64,000 bases of DNA. It comes from Achatina immaculata (lineage: Eukaryota > Mollusca > Gastropoda > Stylommatophora > Achatinidae). The notes below the pieces were generated by a model. The model ran no database searches, was not told the DNA's origin, and saw only the letters and a program-made list of their open reading frames with translations. The translations under genes and the position numbers were made by a program. The stretch spans positions 51,726,596-51,790,595 of the forward strand of contig CM019693.1 in NCBI GenBank assembly GCA_009760885.1. The letters are read 5' to 3'. Positions 43,516 to 55,489 of this stretch are shown here, in pieces; the stretch's first letter is position 1, and the number at the start of each line of letters is the position of its first letter.

Positions 43516-45907
43516 TCTCTCTCTCTCTCTCTCTGAACCTTAAGTGCCCAGGGCACATGGGGCTTCCGCAAGGGTTTTCCACAAATGCCTGTCCTTCGCC
43601 TTTTTTTCTGCTCTTGCCCAGGTGAGCCCTCTATTGCTCAACATCCTTTCTGTTGTTCTTCTCCATGTCTCTTTTGGTCTACCCTTACTTCTGCTCCCCT
43701 GTGGTGTCCATCTTAGTGCTATTTTTGGTAGCGAGTTGTCAGTCATTCGGAGCACATGTCCCAACCATTGCCAGCGTCTTTCCTCAATAATTGTTGTCAG
43801 TGGCTTCATCTGCATTTCTGCTAATAAGATGTTATTTCTTATAGTGTTTGGCCAAAATATTTTTCTAATTCTTCGTAAACATTTAGTCTTCCTTTCCTAA
43901 ATCCTGCCTGCTCTTTCCGAAGTTTTTCCTCAAGTGTTGGTACAATTCTGTTGATGATTATTCTGCAAAATACTTTACTGGTGAGAGGCAGTAGGGTAAT
44001 GCCTCTCCAGTTCCCGCAATCTCTGAGGTCACCCTTCTTTGGTAGTTTTACTATAAGCCCAGTTTTCCACTCCTCTGGGGCTTTTTCTAAATCCCAAATT
44101 TGTTGTAATATCCGGCAAAGTTGTTTTGGTGTTTCTGTTTCTTCTGCTTTCAACATCAACGCAGTCACTTCATCTTCACCTGGTGCCCTGTCTGATTTTA
44201 GCTTCTTTATCGTCTCCTTTACTTCACTTATTGTTATTGGTCCTGTATTGATGTTTAGTTCCGTTTTTGCTTCAGGTATGTCTGTTGTTTGTGCTTCTTG
44301 TGTTCTGTTTAGTAGGGTGTTAAAGTGTTCCCTCCATCTTTCAATTTTTTCTCTTTCTCCACTGACCAGTTGTCCATTTTGTGTTCTTACTGCACTTTCA
44401 CATCTTGTGTTGAAGTTACCTGTCATCTGCTTTGTGATTTTACATATGGTTTTCATGTCATTTGTATATGCTGCTTTCTCTGCTGTTTCTGCTAAATTGT
44501 CATAATATTGACGTTTATCTTGACGGCATGATTCCTTCACTTCTTTGTCTTTTTGTGCATAATTACTTAAAACTCGTTCTTTAAGCCGTTGTGATTTGGT
44601 GTTCAGTAATTTTTTCTTGATTTCTTTTCTTTGCTCTATCTTTTCCCATGTGGTCTCGCTTATCCATTCCTCTTTTCTCCTTTTCCGATATCCCAGCACC
44701 TCTTTTGCTGTTTCCTGTAGTGTTTTATTGAACTCTAATATGGACATTTCTGCTTCGTCTTGTAGGACACTGAAGCGGTTCTTAAGTACTACTGAGAATT
44801 CATTTCTTGTTTGCTGGTCTATCAGTTTGCTTGTATCAAAATGTATCTTCTGTGTTCTCCGATTTTGGCTTTCCTTAATTTTAGTTTTATTTTTGCTACC
44901 AGAAGGTTGTGATCACTTCCTACATCTGCTCCTTTCCTTGCTCGTACATCTTGTAGTGACCGTTTCCACTTGTTGTTTATTAGTATGTGATCGATTTGGT
45001 TTTCTATGGTTTTATCTGGTGACCTCCAAGTCACCTTATGGATGTTTTTGTGTTGGAAAACTGTCCCTCCGATGGTCATCATGTTTTCTTCACAGAAACT
45101 GCACAGTCTTTCTCCATTTTCATTTATTTCTCCAATTCCTTCTCTTCCCATGATTCTTCTTCTATCTTCATTTCCTTCACCTACTTTTACATTGAAGTCG
45201 CCCAAGATGAGTAGCATATCATGCTTGGGTATTGTTTCTACTGTTGCTTGGAGGCTGTTGTAAAAATCTTCTTTTAATTCCTCTTCAGCTGCTTCTGTTG
45301 GTGCATAACAAACTATAATAGACAGCTTCGTGAATCTTGAGTTGAACCGTGCATATAATAATCTCTCATTTATTGGCGTCCATTTCAGCAATGCTCTTGA
45401 TGCTTCTTTTGTTATAATCAATGCTACTCCTCCTTCATGAAGATCTTCTTTACCTGACCATATTATTGTATCTTCTGTGTGCTGTGTTGTTAATTTCCTT
45501 CTGCCTTGTCCTGTCCATCTTGCTTCTTGTATTCCTAGTATGTCTAGTTTGTATCTGTGCATTTCCTTGATGGTTTGTGCTAGTTTTCCAGTCTGGTTTA
45601 GTGTTCTTACATTCCAGCTGCCTATTTGCATCTTATGTTTAGGTTCCAGGAGGTCTGCAGTCGGGCTGGGGACTTCCAGTGGCTGGCTTTCATCCACAAC
45701 CTTCATGGGCTCAGTTTCCTGATACGCATTTCTCCTTCCACCTGCATTTGCTTTTTCCCTTGCTTCCGTTTCTGTAGCAGTCTGATAGTTTTTTTACCAG
45801 ATAGGGTTGCTGGCCCTATGCTGAACCCTCCTTAGTCGCCTTTTACGATCATGCATGGTAGGGTACAGTGGTCCTATTCTTTGCAGATCCCGGGTACCAC
45901 ACGGGGG
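43516..45907 (-). mobile_element. RTE-B LINE, internally deleted, inserted in a Penelope copy
   Basis: A 12-bp target duplication GACAGAGAGATC lies at 43504-43515 and 45908-45919. The element has a (GA)n tail at its 3' end (43516 side) and the same 5' leader as the copy at 3593. It reaches about 30 bases farther, to GTGTGGTACCCGGGATCTGC. A deletion joins AGFRKGR directly to the C-terminal tail (YEELEKYFGQT), removing RT motifs A to the catalytic box. Confidence 0.9.
43540..45706 (-). pseudogene. RTE-B endonuclease-reverse transcriptase ORF, deleted
   Basis: The endonuclease half (45706-44822) is an almost clean 294-codon frame: IGSWNVRTLNQTGK, ILGIQEARWTG, LILGDFNVKVGEG, NQIDHILI and GSDHNLLVAKIK, so all nuclease signature residues survive. 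A frameshift near 44830 leads to the frame 44747-43839, with ARAPGEDEVTALMLKAEE-like (DRAPGEDEV), LIVKLPKKGDLRDCGNWRGI and AGFRKGR, where the deletion falls. The tail (WQWLGHVLRMTDNSLPK) is open at 43815-43540. It cannot encode an active reverse transcriptase. Confidence 0.9.
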
Positions 45908-45919
45908 GACAGAGAGATC

Positions 45920-47075
45920 AGGAGGCAATAAATACCTCTAGGCCGCTGGAGAAGAAAGGTGGGGTGGGGGAGAAGGGAAGCTGGGAGATAACTTGAAACT
46001 TATGCATGCAAAGCTGCAGCGAAATGCGCGGGGGGGGGGGGGGGGGGTAAGACAGAAAAGTAGAATATAAATAGAAAACAGGTGAAAAACTAAAGAAGTT
46101 TAAAGGAAGCTAAATATGTTGTTAATTCTAACTGGGTGGAGACAGCTGGCCTGGAAAATAAGGCGCTGTTCTAGGACCCTCCGAGATCAGATATCAGAAG
46201 AACAGGAGCGGATTGCACTAACAGAGATATCTCGTTTTCCCCCTGTGGTTTCTTTGGCAAACGTGTTTTGCCACAGGGGTCCATGCCCTCTTGGAAACAT
46301 CGTCAAGATGTTGACGAAAACGCCTCCTAAGCGTAAACTGGTCTCCTCTATATACTTCATATCACAACGTTTGCACATAACGGCATAAATAACATTGTGT
46401 GAAGTGCAGGCGAAGCCCTCCTGAACAGATAACGTGGACTTAGGGAAGGAGATCTGGCTAACCTCGACAACAAACGGACAAGTGTTGCATCTACGTCTGC
46501 AACGTCGGGTACCATAAAAGGAGCTCCCCGTCTTAAGGAGACTTCTAACTAAACGGTCCCTAAGGTTTTTGTCCCGTCTGTAGGCCATCAATGGGGGTTT
46601 CCCAAAGAGTTCACGTGTATCAGGCTCGGTCTGGACGAGATGGAGATGGTGAAACAGCACTGCCAAACTATGGGGCTGGTGGGTGAGTAGTTCAAGAACA
46701 TCACTTTAGAGGGGCAGTACATGTTACAGACAATGTATGCTTTAACAAACAATAACAAGGTCTCCGGACATCAGTTCTGTATCGACTTTCAAAGCAAGAT
46801 CGAGGAAGATGACTCGTTTACCAAGAGCGTAATTTTCAGCCATCATTCGACCTTCCATTAAGTAACAAAGTGAACAAACTTTGTTTGGGGGCAGAGAAAA
46901 CCACGACCAGATCATCGAGCACCAGCGGGATTTACCAGATGTGGTCATCTGGGAGGGGGGAGGAGGTTGTAGACGTTTCTTCTTGGAGAATGATCCTGTA
47001 AGTGGTATGTCCTACATCAGAATGTTAACTGACTGGTTTATGGGCTTTTGTTCTTGGAGGAGAAAGATCCTGTAA
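45920..47075 (-). pseudogene. Penelope-like element, older copy (other side)
   Basis: The minus frame 46666-46187 reads HLHLVQTEPDTRELFGKPPL, a degraded finger (CRRRCNTCPF), CKRCDMKYIEETSLRLGG (GIY-YIG with Gly replaced by Glu) and SAIRSCSSDI. A G-run of about 17 lies near 46030-46047, as in the younger copies. The stretch 46740-47075 includes NYALGKRVIFLDLALKVDTE, which may be a Penelope block before the YKPTD region, with low certainty. Confidence 0.8.
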
Positions 47076-47079
47076 GTGG

Positions 47080-47700
47080 TATTCTGCACTTGTCTTCCTG
47101 CAGAATATAGCACTCACTGTCTCCGTGTTGTTGCACTTGTCTTCCTGCAAAATATAGCACTCACTGTCTCCATGTCACTGCACTTGTTTTCCTGCAAAAT
47201 ATAGCACTCACTGTCTCCGTGTTGCTGCATTTGTCTTCCTACAAAATATAGCACTCACTGTCTCAGTGTCACTGCACTTATCTTCCTACAAAATATAGCA
47301 CTCACTGTCTCCGTGTCACTGCACTTATCTTCCTACAAAATATAACACTCACTGTCTCCATGTCACTGCACTTATCTTCCTACAAAATATAGCACTCACT
47401 GTCTCCATGTCACTGCACTTGTTTTCCTGCAAAATAAAGCACTCACTGTCTCCGTGTCGCTGCATTTGTCTTCCTGCAGAATATAGCACTCACTGTCTCC
47501 GTGTCGCTGCATTTGTCTTCCTACAAAATATAGCACTCACTGTCTCCATGTCACTGCACTTGTTTTCCTGCAAAATAAAGCACTCACTGTCTCCGTGTCG
47601 CTGCATTTGTCTTCCTACAAAATATAACACTCACTGTCTCCGTGTCGCTGCACTTGTCTTCCTGTAGAATATAGCACTCTCTTTCTCCATGTCGCTGCAT
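47080..47700. repeat. 47-bp minisatellite, about 13 copies
   Basis: Core phrases AAAATATAGCACTCACTGTC and CACTTGTCTTCCT. GTTGC, GTCAC and GTCGC variants occur at the unit end. Confidence 0.94.
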
Positions 47701-49390
47701 TTGTCTTCTTACAGAGTACCACACACATTTGCTCTGTGTAGCAACATTTGTCCTACTACAGAGTCATCATCATCATCGTCATCATCATCAGGTGCTGTGC
47801 CGACTGGCGTTGGCTATTATGCTTCTCCAGAGTACACGATCTTTTATGCAGGCCATCAGCTCAGTTGGTGATCTCCTCTCATACTATTTCGTCAGACTGT
47901 CTAGTACCATTTCTCTTGGTTTTCCCCTGGCTCTTTTTCCCTATATTTTTCCTGTTGTTATAATATTTTCAGTGCCCCCTCTTGTCATTGCATGTCCTAT
48001 GAAAGTACATTGTCTCTCTCTCTTGTTTTATTACAAGATTTTTTTTGTCTCTTCAGCTCTTTTCACACACTCTTCATTAGTTATTTTTGCTGTCCAGGGG
48101 ATTCGCAAAATTCTTCTAATAAACGACATTTCTGCTGCTTCCAATGATTTTTGTGCAGACTTGCCTATTGTCCATGATTCACTTCCATATAACAAGAAAG
48201 GTTCAATATAGCATTTTAGGACTCGTTTTCTAACATTCATTGGTAAGGATGTGTTGGTTAATATGTTTCTCATTCTCTGAAATGCAGTCTTTGCTTGGCC
48301 TATTCTACTCCTAATTTCTGTTCTGCATTTCCCATCTGAAGTTATTACTGCTCCAAGGTATTTGAATTTCTGCACCTGCTTTAGAATAGTTCCGTTTAAT
48401 TTTATACTGCATGCTGGTGGATTCTATTTCTTAGATATAACCATGGTCTCTGCCTTTTTTATGTTTAAAGTAAGGCCTTTCTGTTCACTTCCTTTAGGGA
48501 CTTTATCCAAGAGATTTTGATGGTCTTGTTGGTTCTCAGCTATCAGTACTGTGTCGTCAGCATAACGAAGGTTGTTAATATTGCATCCTTCAATTTTTAT
48601 GCCTGTTTCTGTAGCAATCGTTCTTAGAATATTTTCTCGGTACAAGAAAAAAAGGTCTGGAGATAGTACACACCTTTGTCGCACTCCCTGTTTTATTGGT
48701 TGATATTTTACAGTTTTATTTTCAACTTGAATCGCAGTTTCCTGCTGTCAGTATAGATGTTTTGCAATCCTCATATCTTTGCCGTCCATGTTTATGTCTT
48801 CAAGCATTTTAATAATCTCATGATATTTCACCTTGTCGAATGCCTTGGCGTTATCAATGAAGCATAAGTAGAGATCTTTCTGTACTTCTAAAGCTCTTTC
48901 TGTTAGTGTTCGTAAAGCATAAATGGTATTGTGTGTTCCGTTTCCTTCAACAAATCCAAACTGTTCATCTGCTATTTCCATTTTTATCTTTTTACTACAG
49001 AGTACAAAACACATTTACTCCGTGCAGCAACATTTGTCTTACTACAGTGCACGACACACTCACTTTTTGTGTGTAGCAACATTTGTCTTACTACAGAGTA
49101 CGACACACTCACTTTCTGTGTGTAGCAACATTTGTCTTACTACAGAGCACGACACACTTTGCTCCGTGTAGTAACATTTGTCTTACTACAGAGTACGACA
49201 CCCTCACTTCTTCTTTGTAGCAACATTTGTATTACTACAGAGTATGGCACACATTTGCTCCGTGTGTATGAACATTTGTCTTACTACAGAGCACGACATA
49301 AATTTACTCCATGTAGCAACATTTGTCTTCCAACGGAGTATGACTCACATATGCTCTGTTTAGCAACATTTGTCTTAACTACAGTGATCT
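47701..49390. repeat. 49-bp minisatellite interrupted by LINE C
   Basis: Units with AGCAACATTTGTCTTACTAC and AGAGTACGACACAC occur at 47701-47764 and resume at 48993-49390 (about 8 units). The LINE at 47765-48992 sits between two copies of TACTACAGAGT. Confidence 0.92.
47765..48992 (-). mobile_element. LINE C, 5'-truncated, inserted in a minisatellite
   Basis: An 11-bp target duplication TACTACAGAGT lies at 47754-47764 and 48993-49003. The element ends in (ATG)n (CATCATCATC on the plus strand, 47765 onward). Minus frames: 49014-48748 EIADEQFGFVEGNGTHNTIY with CFIDNAKAFDKV (RT motif A); 48684-48424 RQRCVLSPDLFF and LRYADDTVLIAENQQDHQNL (motifs B and catalytic YADD); 48375-48031 KFKYLGAVITSDGKCRTE and RRILRIPWTAK. 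The frames are offset from one another by small indels. Clade not determined. Confidence 0.9.
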
Positions 49391-49439
49391 CTGAAAAGTG
49401 TAAAGGAACTTTTGTTACACAGAACAACCGGAAACAATA

Positions 49440-50040
49440 GCTCGGTGTTTGAACTACTCTAAAATGCTTGAACCACTCTAAAATGCTTGAACCACTCTAC
49501 AATATTTTAACTACTCTAAAATATTTGAACCACTCTAAACTGCTTGAACCACTTTACAATATTTGAACCTCTAATTTGAACCATTCTAAAATATTTGAAC
49601 CAGTTTACAATGTCTGAACTACTCTGAAATGTTTAAACCAGCCTCAAATGTTTGAATGACTATAACATCCATGAACCAGTCTAGAACGTTTGAACCACTC
49701 TGAAATATTTGAAAGATTCTACAGTTTCTGGACGAGTGTAAAATGCTTGAATCACTCTAGAACGTTTGAACCACTCTTTTAAGAGTCGTTTAAACCACTC
49801 TAAAATATTTGAACCACTCTAAAATGTTGTAACCACTGTAAACTGTTGGAAGCACTCTAAAATGTTGTAACCACTGTAAACTGTTGGAAGCGCTCTAAAA
49901 TGTTGGAACCACTGTAAACTGTTGGAAGCACTCTAAAATGTTGGAACCACTGTAAACTGTTGGAAGCACTCTAAAATGTTGGAACCACTGTAAACTGTTG
50001 GAAGCACTCTAAAATGTTGGAACCGCTTCAAATTACTATC
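49440..50040. repeat. Degenerate 19-38 bp repeat
   Basis: AACCACTCTAAAATGTTTGA-like units drift from left to right. From about 49820 they settle into a 38-bp unit (GTTGGAACCACTGTAAACTG with GAAGCACTCTAAAAT). Confidence 0.85.
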
Positions 50041-50084
50041 ACTGCTTTTGTTTCCACCAATTTTTCAAATCACGTGAAAGAGAG

Positions 50085-50170
50085 CTCAGGAGTGACATAT
50101 CCAGGTATTCACAATATGACATATCCGGGTATTCACAATATGACATATCCGGGTGTTCTTGTCCAGATAT
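50085..50170. repeat. 24-bp repeat, about 3 copies
   Basis: GACATATCCGGGTATTCACA occurs with one-base variants. No gene. Confidence 0.75.
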
Positions 50171-50279
50171 TCACAACGTGGTATTCCAAATATTCAGAAC
50201 GTGAAATTTGAATGTTTGTATTCGAAGTGAAAAATGAATAATGAATTTTTAAATAGTGAAATAAATATTGTCCTAGAGG

Positions 50280-50650
50280 GGTCCATCCTATACTCATCAC
50301 CAGTCCTCTGTGCCCGCAACGGAGCATAAGACATCAACAAAGATTCTCCAGCCAGTCCTGTCTTGAGCAAGTCGGGAGACCTCGAACCATGTCTTTCTCG
50401 CTTCCTTTAGCCTTCATATATTGTGCGTCTCCACGCTCCTAATGGCCTGCCCCTCAAGGGAAGTGTCCAAGTCGAGGCGGAATAGAGGTGTCTTTTTTCC
50501 ATTCGTAGGCTGTAGCCCAGCCATTTCCATCTTTGCCTTTAACCTCTTTGGCAATGTTCTCAATGTTCATTCGTTTGCTTACTTCCTCTTTTGTTGCGCG
50601 TTCTTCCCTGCGTATTCTTAAAATGTTCCTGGGACATCTTCATCTGGAAC
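50280..50650 (-). pseudogene. LINE 3' end fragment
   Basis: The minus strand reads NILRIRREERATKEEVSKR, GNGWATAYEWKK-like and LARKTWFEVSRLAQDRTGW-like blocks with frameshifts. These resemble the C-terminal tail of RTE- or jockey-type LINEs (RDRTGWR near the end). Interrupted by stops; family uncertain. The following 50650-50880 shows no gene. Confidence 0.6.
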
Positions 50651-50884
50651 TACATTAAAATATTTCTTTCGAAGGAATTATATCTAATCAGAAACTGAAC
50701 TATTAACCCATCCTTCCAGCACCTTGGTTACAGTGTGACACCCACAGGTATGGCCGTTATTTGACTGTGCTTAGCTGCTCCACTAATACGATAGTTCTCA
50801 GTTATATCCATTTTATTTACATTCCGCGATTTAAATTTTTTAAATTCTTTCATTGCAGAAGCTAGTCTTGTACAGCAGAAGCTG

Positions 50885-53760
50885 TACTGGTTTCTATGAA
50901 ACAGTCTGGAGAGAAGCAACTGTATTAGTTTCTATGAAACAGTCTAGAGAGAAGCAACTGTATTAGTTTCTATGAAACAGCCTGGATAGAAGGAACTGTA
51001 CTAGTTTCTATGAAACAGTCTGGATTAAAGGAACTGTATTAGTTTCTATGAAACAGTCTGAAGAGAAGCAACTGTACTAGTTTCAATGAAACAGTCTGGA
51101 GAGAAGGAACTGTATTAGTTACCATGAAATAGTCTGGAGAGAAACAATTGTACTACTAGTTTGTATGAAACAGCCTGGACAGAAACAACTGTACTAGTAG
51201 TTTCCATGAAACAGTCTAGAGAGAAACAGCACTATTGGTATAAATGAAACAATCTGAAGAGAAACAACTGTACTAGCTTCTATGAAGCAGTCTGGAGAGA
51301 AACAACTGTACTAGTTTCTATGAAACAGTCTGGAGAGAAACAGCTGTACTAATGTCTATGAAATAGTCTGGAGAGAAAGCAACCGTACTAGTTTCAATGA
51401 AATAGTCTGGAGAGAAGCAACTGCACTAGTTTGTAAGAAATAGTCTGGAGAGAAGCAACTGTACTAATTTGTATGAAATAGTCTGGAGAGAAGCAACTCT
51501 ACTAGTTTCTATGAAATAGTCTGGAGAGAAAGCAATTGTACTAGTTTGTATGAAATAGTCTGGAGAGAAAGCAATTGTACTAGTTTCTATGAAACAGTCT
51601 GGATAGAAACAGCTGTATTAGTTTCTATGAAACAGTCTAGAGAGAAGCAACTGTACTAGTTTCAATGAAACAGTCTGGATAGAAGAAAATGTATTAGTTT
51701 CTATGAAATAGTCTGGAGAGAAACAACTGTACTACTAGTTTGTATGAAACAGCCTGGAGAGAAACAACTGTACTAGTAGTTTCTATGAAACAGTCTGGAA
51801 AGGAACAGCACTACTGGTATCAATGAAACAGTCTGAAGAGAAACAACTGTATTAGTTTCTATGAAACAGTCTTAAGAGAAACAACTGTATTAGTTTCTAT
51901 GAAACAGTCTGAAGAGAAACAACTGTATTAGTTTCTATGAAACAGTCTGAAGAGAAACAACACTACTAGTTTCTATGAAATAGTCTAGAGAGAAGCAACT
52001 ATACTAGTTTCTATGAAATAGTCTGGAGAGAAAGCAACTGTACTAATTTCTATGAAATAGTATGGAGAGAAAGCAATTGTACTAGTTTCAATGAAACAGT
52101 CTGGATAGAAACAGCTGTATTAGTTTCTATGAAACAGTCTAGAAAGAAGCAACTGTACTAGTTTCAATGAAACAGTCTGGATAGAAGAAAATGTATTAGT
52201 TTCTATGAAATAGTCTGGAGAGAAACAACTGTACTACTAGTTTGTATGAAACAGCCTGGAGAGAAACAACTGTACTAGTAGTTTCTATGAAACAGTCTGG
52301 AAAGGAACAGCACTACTGGTATCAATGAAACAGTCTGAAGAGAAACAACTGTATTAGTTTCTATGAAACAGTCTTAAGAGAAACAACTGTATTAGTTTCT
52401 ATGAAACAGTCTGAAGAGAAACAACTGTATTAGTTTCTATGAAACAGTCTGAAGAGAAACAACACTACTAGTTTCTATGAAATAGTCTAGAGAGAAGCAA
52501 CTATACTAGTTTCTATGAAATAGTCTGGAGAGAAAGCAACTGTACTAGTTTCTATGAAATAGTATGGAGAGAAAGCAATTGTACTAGTTTCAATGAAACA
52601 GTCTGGATAGAAACAGCTGTATTAGTTTCTATGAAACAGTCTAGAGAGAAGCAACTGTACTAGTTTCGATGAAACAGTCTGGATAGAAGGAACTGTATTA
52701 GTTTCTATGAAACAGTCTGAAGAAAAGCAACTGTACTAGTTTCAGTGAAACAGTCTGAAGAGAAGCAACTGTACTAGTTCCAATGAAACAGTCTGAATAG
52801 AAGGAACTGTATTAGTTTCTATGAAACAATCTGAAGAGAAACAACACTACTAGTTTGTATGAAACAGTCTGGAGAGAAAGCAATTGTACTAGTTTCTATG
52901 AAACAGTCTGGATAGAAGAAAATGTATTAGTTTCTATGAAATAGTCTGGAGAGAAACAACTGTACTACTAGTTTGTATGAAACAGCCTGGAGAGAAACAA
53001 CTGTACTAGTAGTTTCTATGAAACAGTCTGGAAAGGAACAGCACTACTGGTATCAATGAAACAGTCTGAAGAGAAACAACTGTATTAGTTTCTATGAAAC
53101 AGTCTTAAGAGAAACAACTGTATTAGTTTCTATGAAACAGTCTGAAGAGAAACAACTGTATTAGTTTCTATGAAACAGTCTGAAGAGAAACAACACTACT
53201 AGTTTCTATGAAATAGTCTAGAGAGAAGCAACTATACTAGTTTCTATGAAATAGTCTGGAGAGAAGCAACTGTACTAGTTTCTATGAAATAGTATGGAGA
53301 GAAAGCAATTGTACTAGTTTCAATGAAACAGTCTGGATAGAAACAGCTGTATTAGTTTCTATGAAACAGTCTAGAGAGAAGCAACTGTACTAGTTTCGAT
53401 GAAACAGTCTGGATAGAAGGAACTGTATTAGTTTCTATGAAACAGTCTAGAAAGAAGCAACTGTACTAGTTTCAGTGAAACAGTCTGAAGAGAAGCAACT
53501 GTACTAGTTCCAATGAAACAGTCTGGATAGAAGGAACTGTATTAGTTTCTATGAAACAATCTGAAGAGAAACAACACTACTAGTTTGTATGAAACAGTCT
53601 GGAGAGAAAGCAATTGTACTAGTTTCTATGAAACAGTCTGGAAAGAAACAGTTTATTAGTTTCTATGGGAAAGTCTTGACAGAAACAACTGTACTAGCTT
53701 CTAAGGAAACGTCTGGACAGAAACAATTAGTTTATAGGGAAGATATTGGCAGAAAGAAGT
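50885..53760. repeat. 38-bp minisatellite, about 75 copies
   Basis: Core phrases TAGTTTCTATGAAACAGTCT and GAGAGAAGCAACTGTAC. A higher-order period of roughly 430-680 bp appears from the repeated order of variants such as GGAAAGGAACAGCACTACTG (near 51800, 52300 and 53035). No coding support. Confidence 0.95.
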
Positions 53761-53764
53761 GTAC

Positions 53765-54235
53765 TAAAGGTTCAGAATCAGACTCCGTGACCAGGGCATT
53801 CAGGGCAGCCTCATATATGCTCCGCCGCTTGCGGCAGCATTCATCCAAGAATATGTTTGCTAATAATCCCCACCAACTGTAGGTTCTTTAGGATGCATTT
53901 TCTGCTACACAGTTCAGATTTTTCTACCAGCACCTTTAATTTGTCCTAGCTCTAGCAATTGCTTCACACTTACGTTATTCTTCCATTCCCGCAATCTTTC
54001 CAGTATGGCTATAGCAAATGTCGCACTAGTCCATTCTCAGCCTGTCATTTATTTTAGCCTGTCCAGCAAGTCTATTTGTCACTTCATTGCTGTGTGCTCC
54101 TACATGTCCTGGACCATAAAGCCACTTTAGGTTTTTCGCAGTTGACTGGTTTAACAGATGAACTTATTCTTTTCGAAGCAAATTTTCCTTCAATCTTACT
54201 AGCATATTCTGTGAGTCTGTCACAGTGACGCCATG
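53765..54235 (-). pseudogene. RNase H-like domain fragment, second family
   Basis: The minus strand reads TDSQNMLVRLKENLLRKE, a stop, VHLLNQSTAKNLKWLYGPGH, then VGAHSNEVTNRLAGQAK and further decayed sequence to about 53770. TDSQ, W.YGPGH and the N-E-V-x-N-R-L-A block match the RNase H fold, and the order equals that at 31560-31790. At its N-terminal side (plus coordinate 54215) the frame runs straight into the 33-bp minisatellite. Confidence 0.72.
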
Positions 54236-55475
54236 AACCACATCATGGGCAGCCACAGTGACGCCATGAACCACATCACGGTCTGTCAAAGTGACGCCAT
54301 GAACCACATCACGGACAGCCACAGTGACGCCATGAACAACATCACGGTCTGTCACAGTGACGCCATGAACCACATCACGGTCTGTCACAGTGACGCCATG
54401 AACCACATCACGATCTGTCACAGTGACGCCATGAACAACATCACGGTCTGCCACAGTGACGCCATGAACCACATCACGGTCTGCCACAGTGACGCCATGA
54501 ACCACATCACGGTCTGTCACAGTGACGCCATGAACCACATCACGGTCTGTCACAGTGACACCATGAACCACATCACGGGCAGCCACAGTGACGCCATGAA
54601 CCACATCACGGTCTGTCAAAGTGACGCCATGAACCACATCACGGTCTGTCACAGTGACGCCATGAACCACATCACGGTCTGTCACAGTGACGCCATGAAC
54701 AACATCACGGTCTGCCACAGTGACGCCATGAACCACATCACGGTCTGTCACAGTGACGCCATGAACCACATCATGGGCAGCCACAGTGACGCCATGAACC
54801 ACATCACGGTCTGTCAAAGTGACGCCATGAACCACATCACGGACAGCCACAGTGACGCCATGAACAACATCACGGTCTGTCACAGTGACGCCATGAACCA
54901 CATCACGGTCTGTCACAGTGACGCCATGAACCACATCACGATCTGTCACAGTGACGCCATGAAAACATCACGGTCTGCCACAGTGACGCCATGAACACAT
55001 CACGGTCTGCCACAGTGACGCCATGAACCACATCACGGTCTGTCACAGTGACGCCATGAACCACATCACGGTCTGTCACAGTGACACCATGAACCACATC
55101 ACGGGCAGCCACAGTGACGCCATGAACCACATCACGGTCTGTCAAAGTGACGCCATGAACCACATCACGGTCTGTCACAGTGACGCCATGAACCACATCA
55201 CGGTCTGTCACAGTGACGCCATGAACAACATCACGGTCTGCCACAGTGACGCCATGAACCACATCACGGTCTGTCACAGTGACGCCATGAACCACATCAT
55301 GGGCAGCCACAGTGACGCCATGAACCACATCACGGTCTGTCAAAGTGACGCCATGAACCACATCACGGACAGCCACAGTGACGCCATGAACAACATCACG
55401 GTCTGTCACAGTGACGCCATGAACCACATCACGGTCTGTCACAGTGACGCCATGAACCACATCACGGGCAGCCAG
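54215..55475. repeat. 33-bp minisatellite grown from the RNase H coding sequence, about 38 copies
   Basis: Plus-strand core CAGTGACGCCATGAACCACA with TCACGGTCTGT. On the minus strand a unit reads DRDVVHGVTVT and joins in frame to TDSQNML of the RNase H fragment. Variants (GGGCAGC, GGACAGC, GATCTGT, AACAACATC) recur in the same order about 550-750 bp apart, showing higher-order duplication. Frames of 185-277 residues are open on both strands. They break at 54960-54995 where units are short by one or two bases, so I do not treat them as genes. Confidence 0.93.
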
Positions 55476-55489
55476 CATTTTACGCGGCC

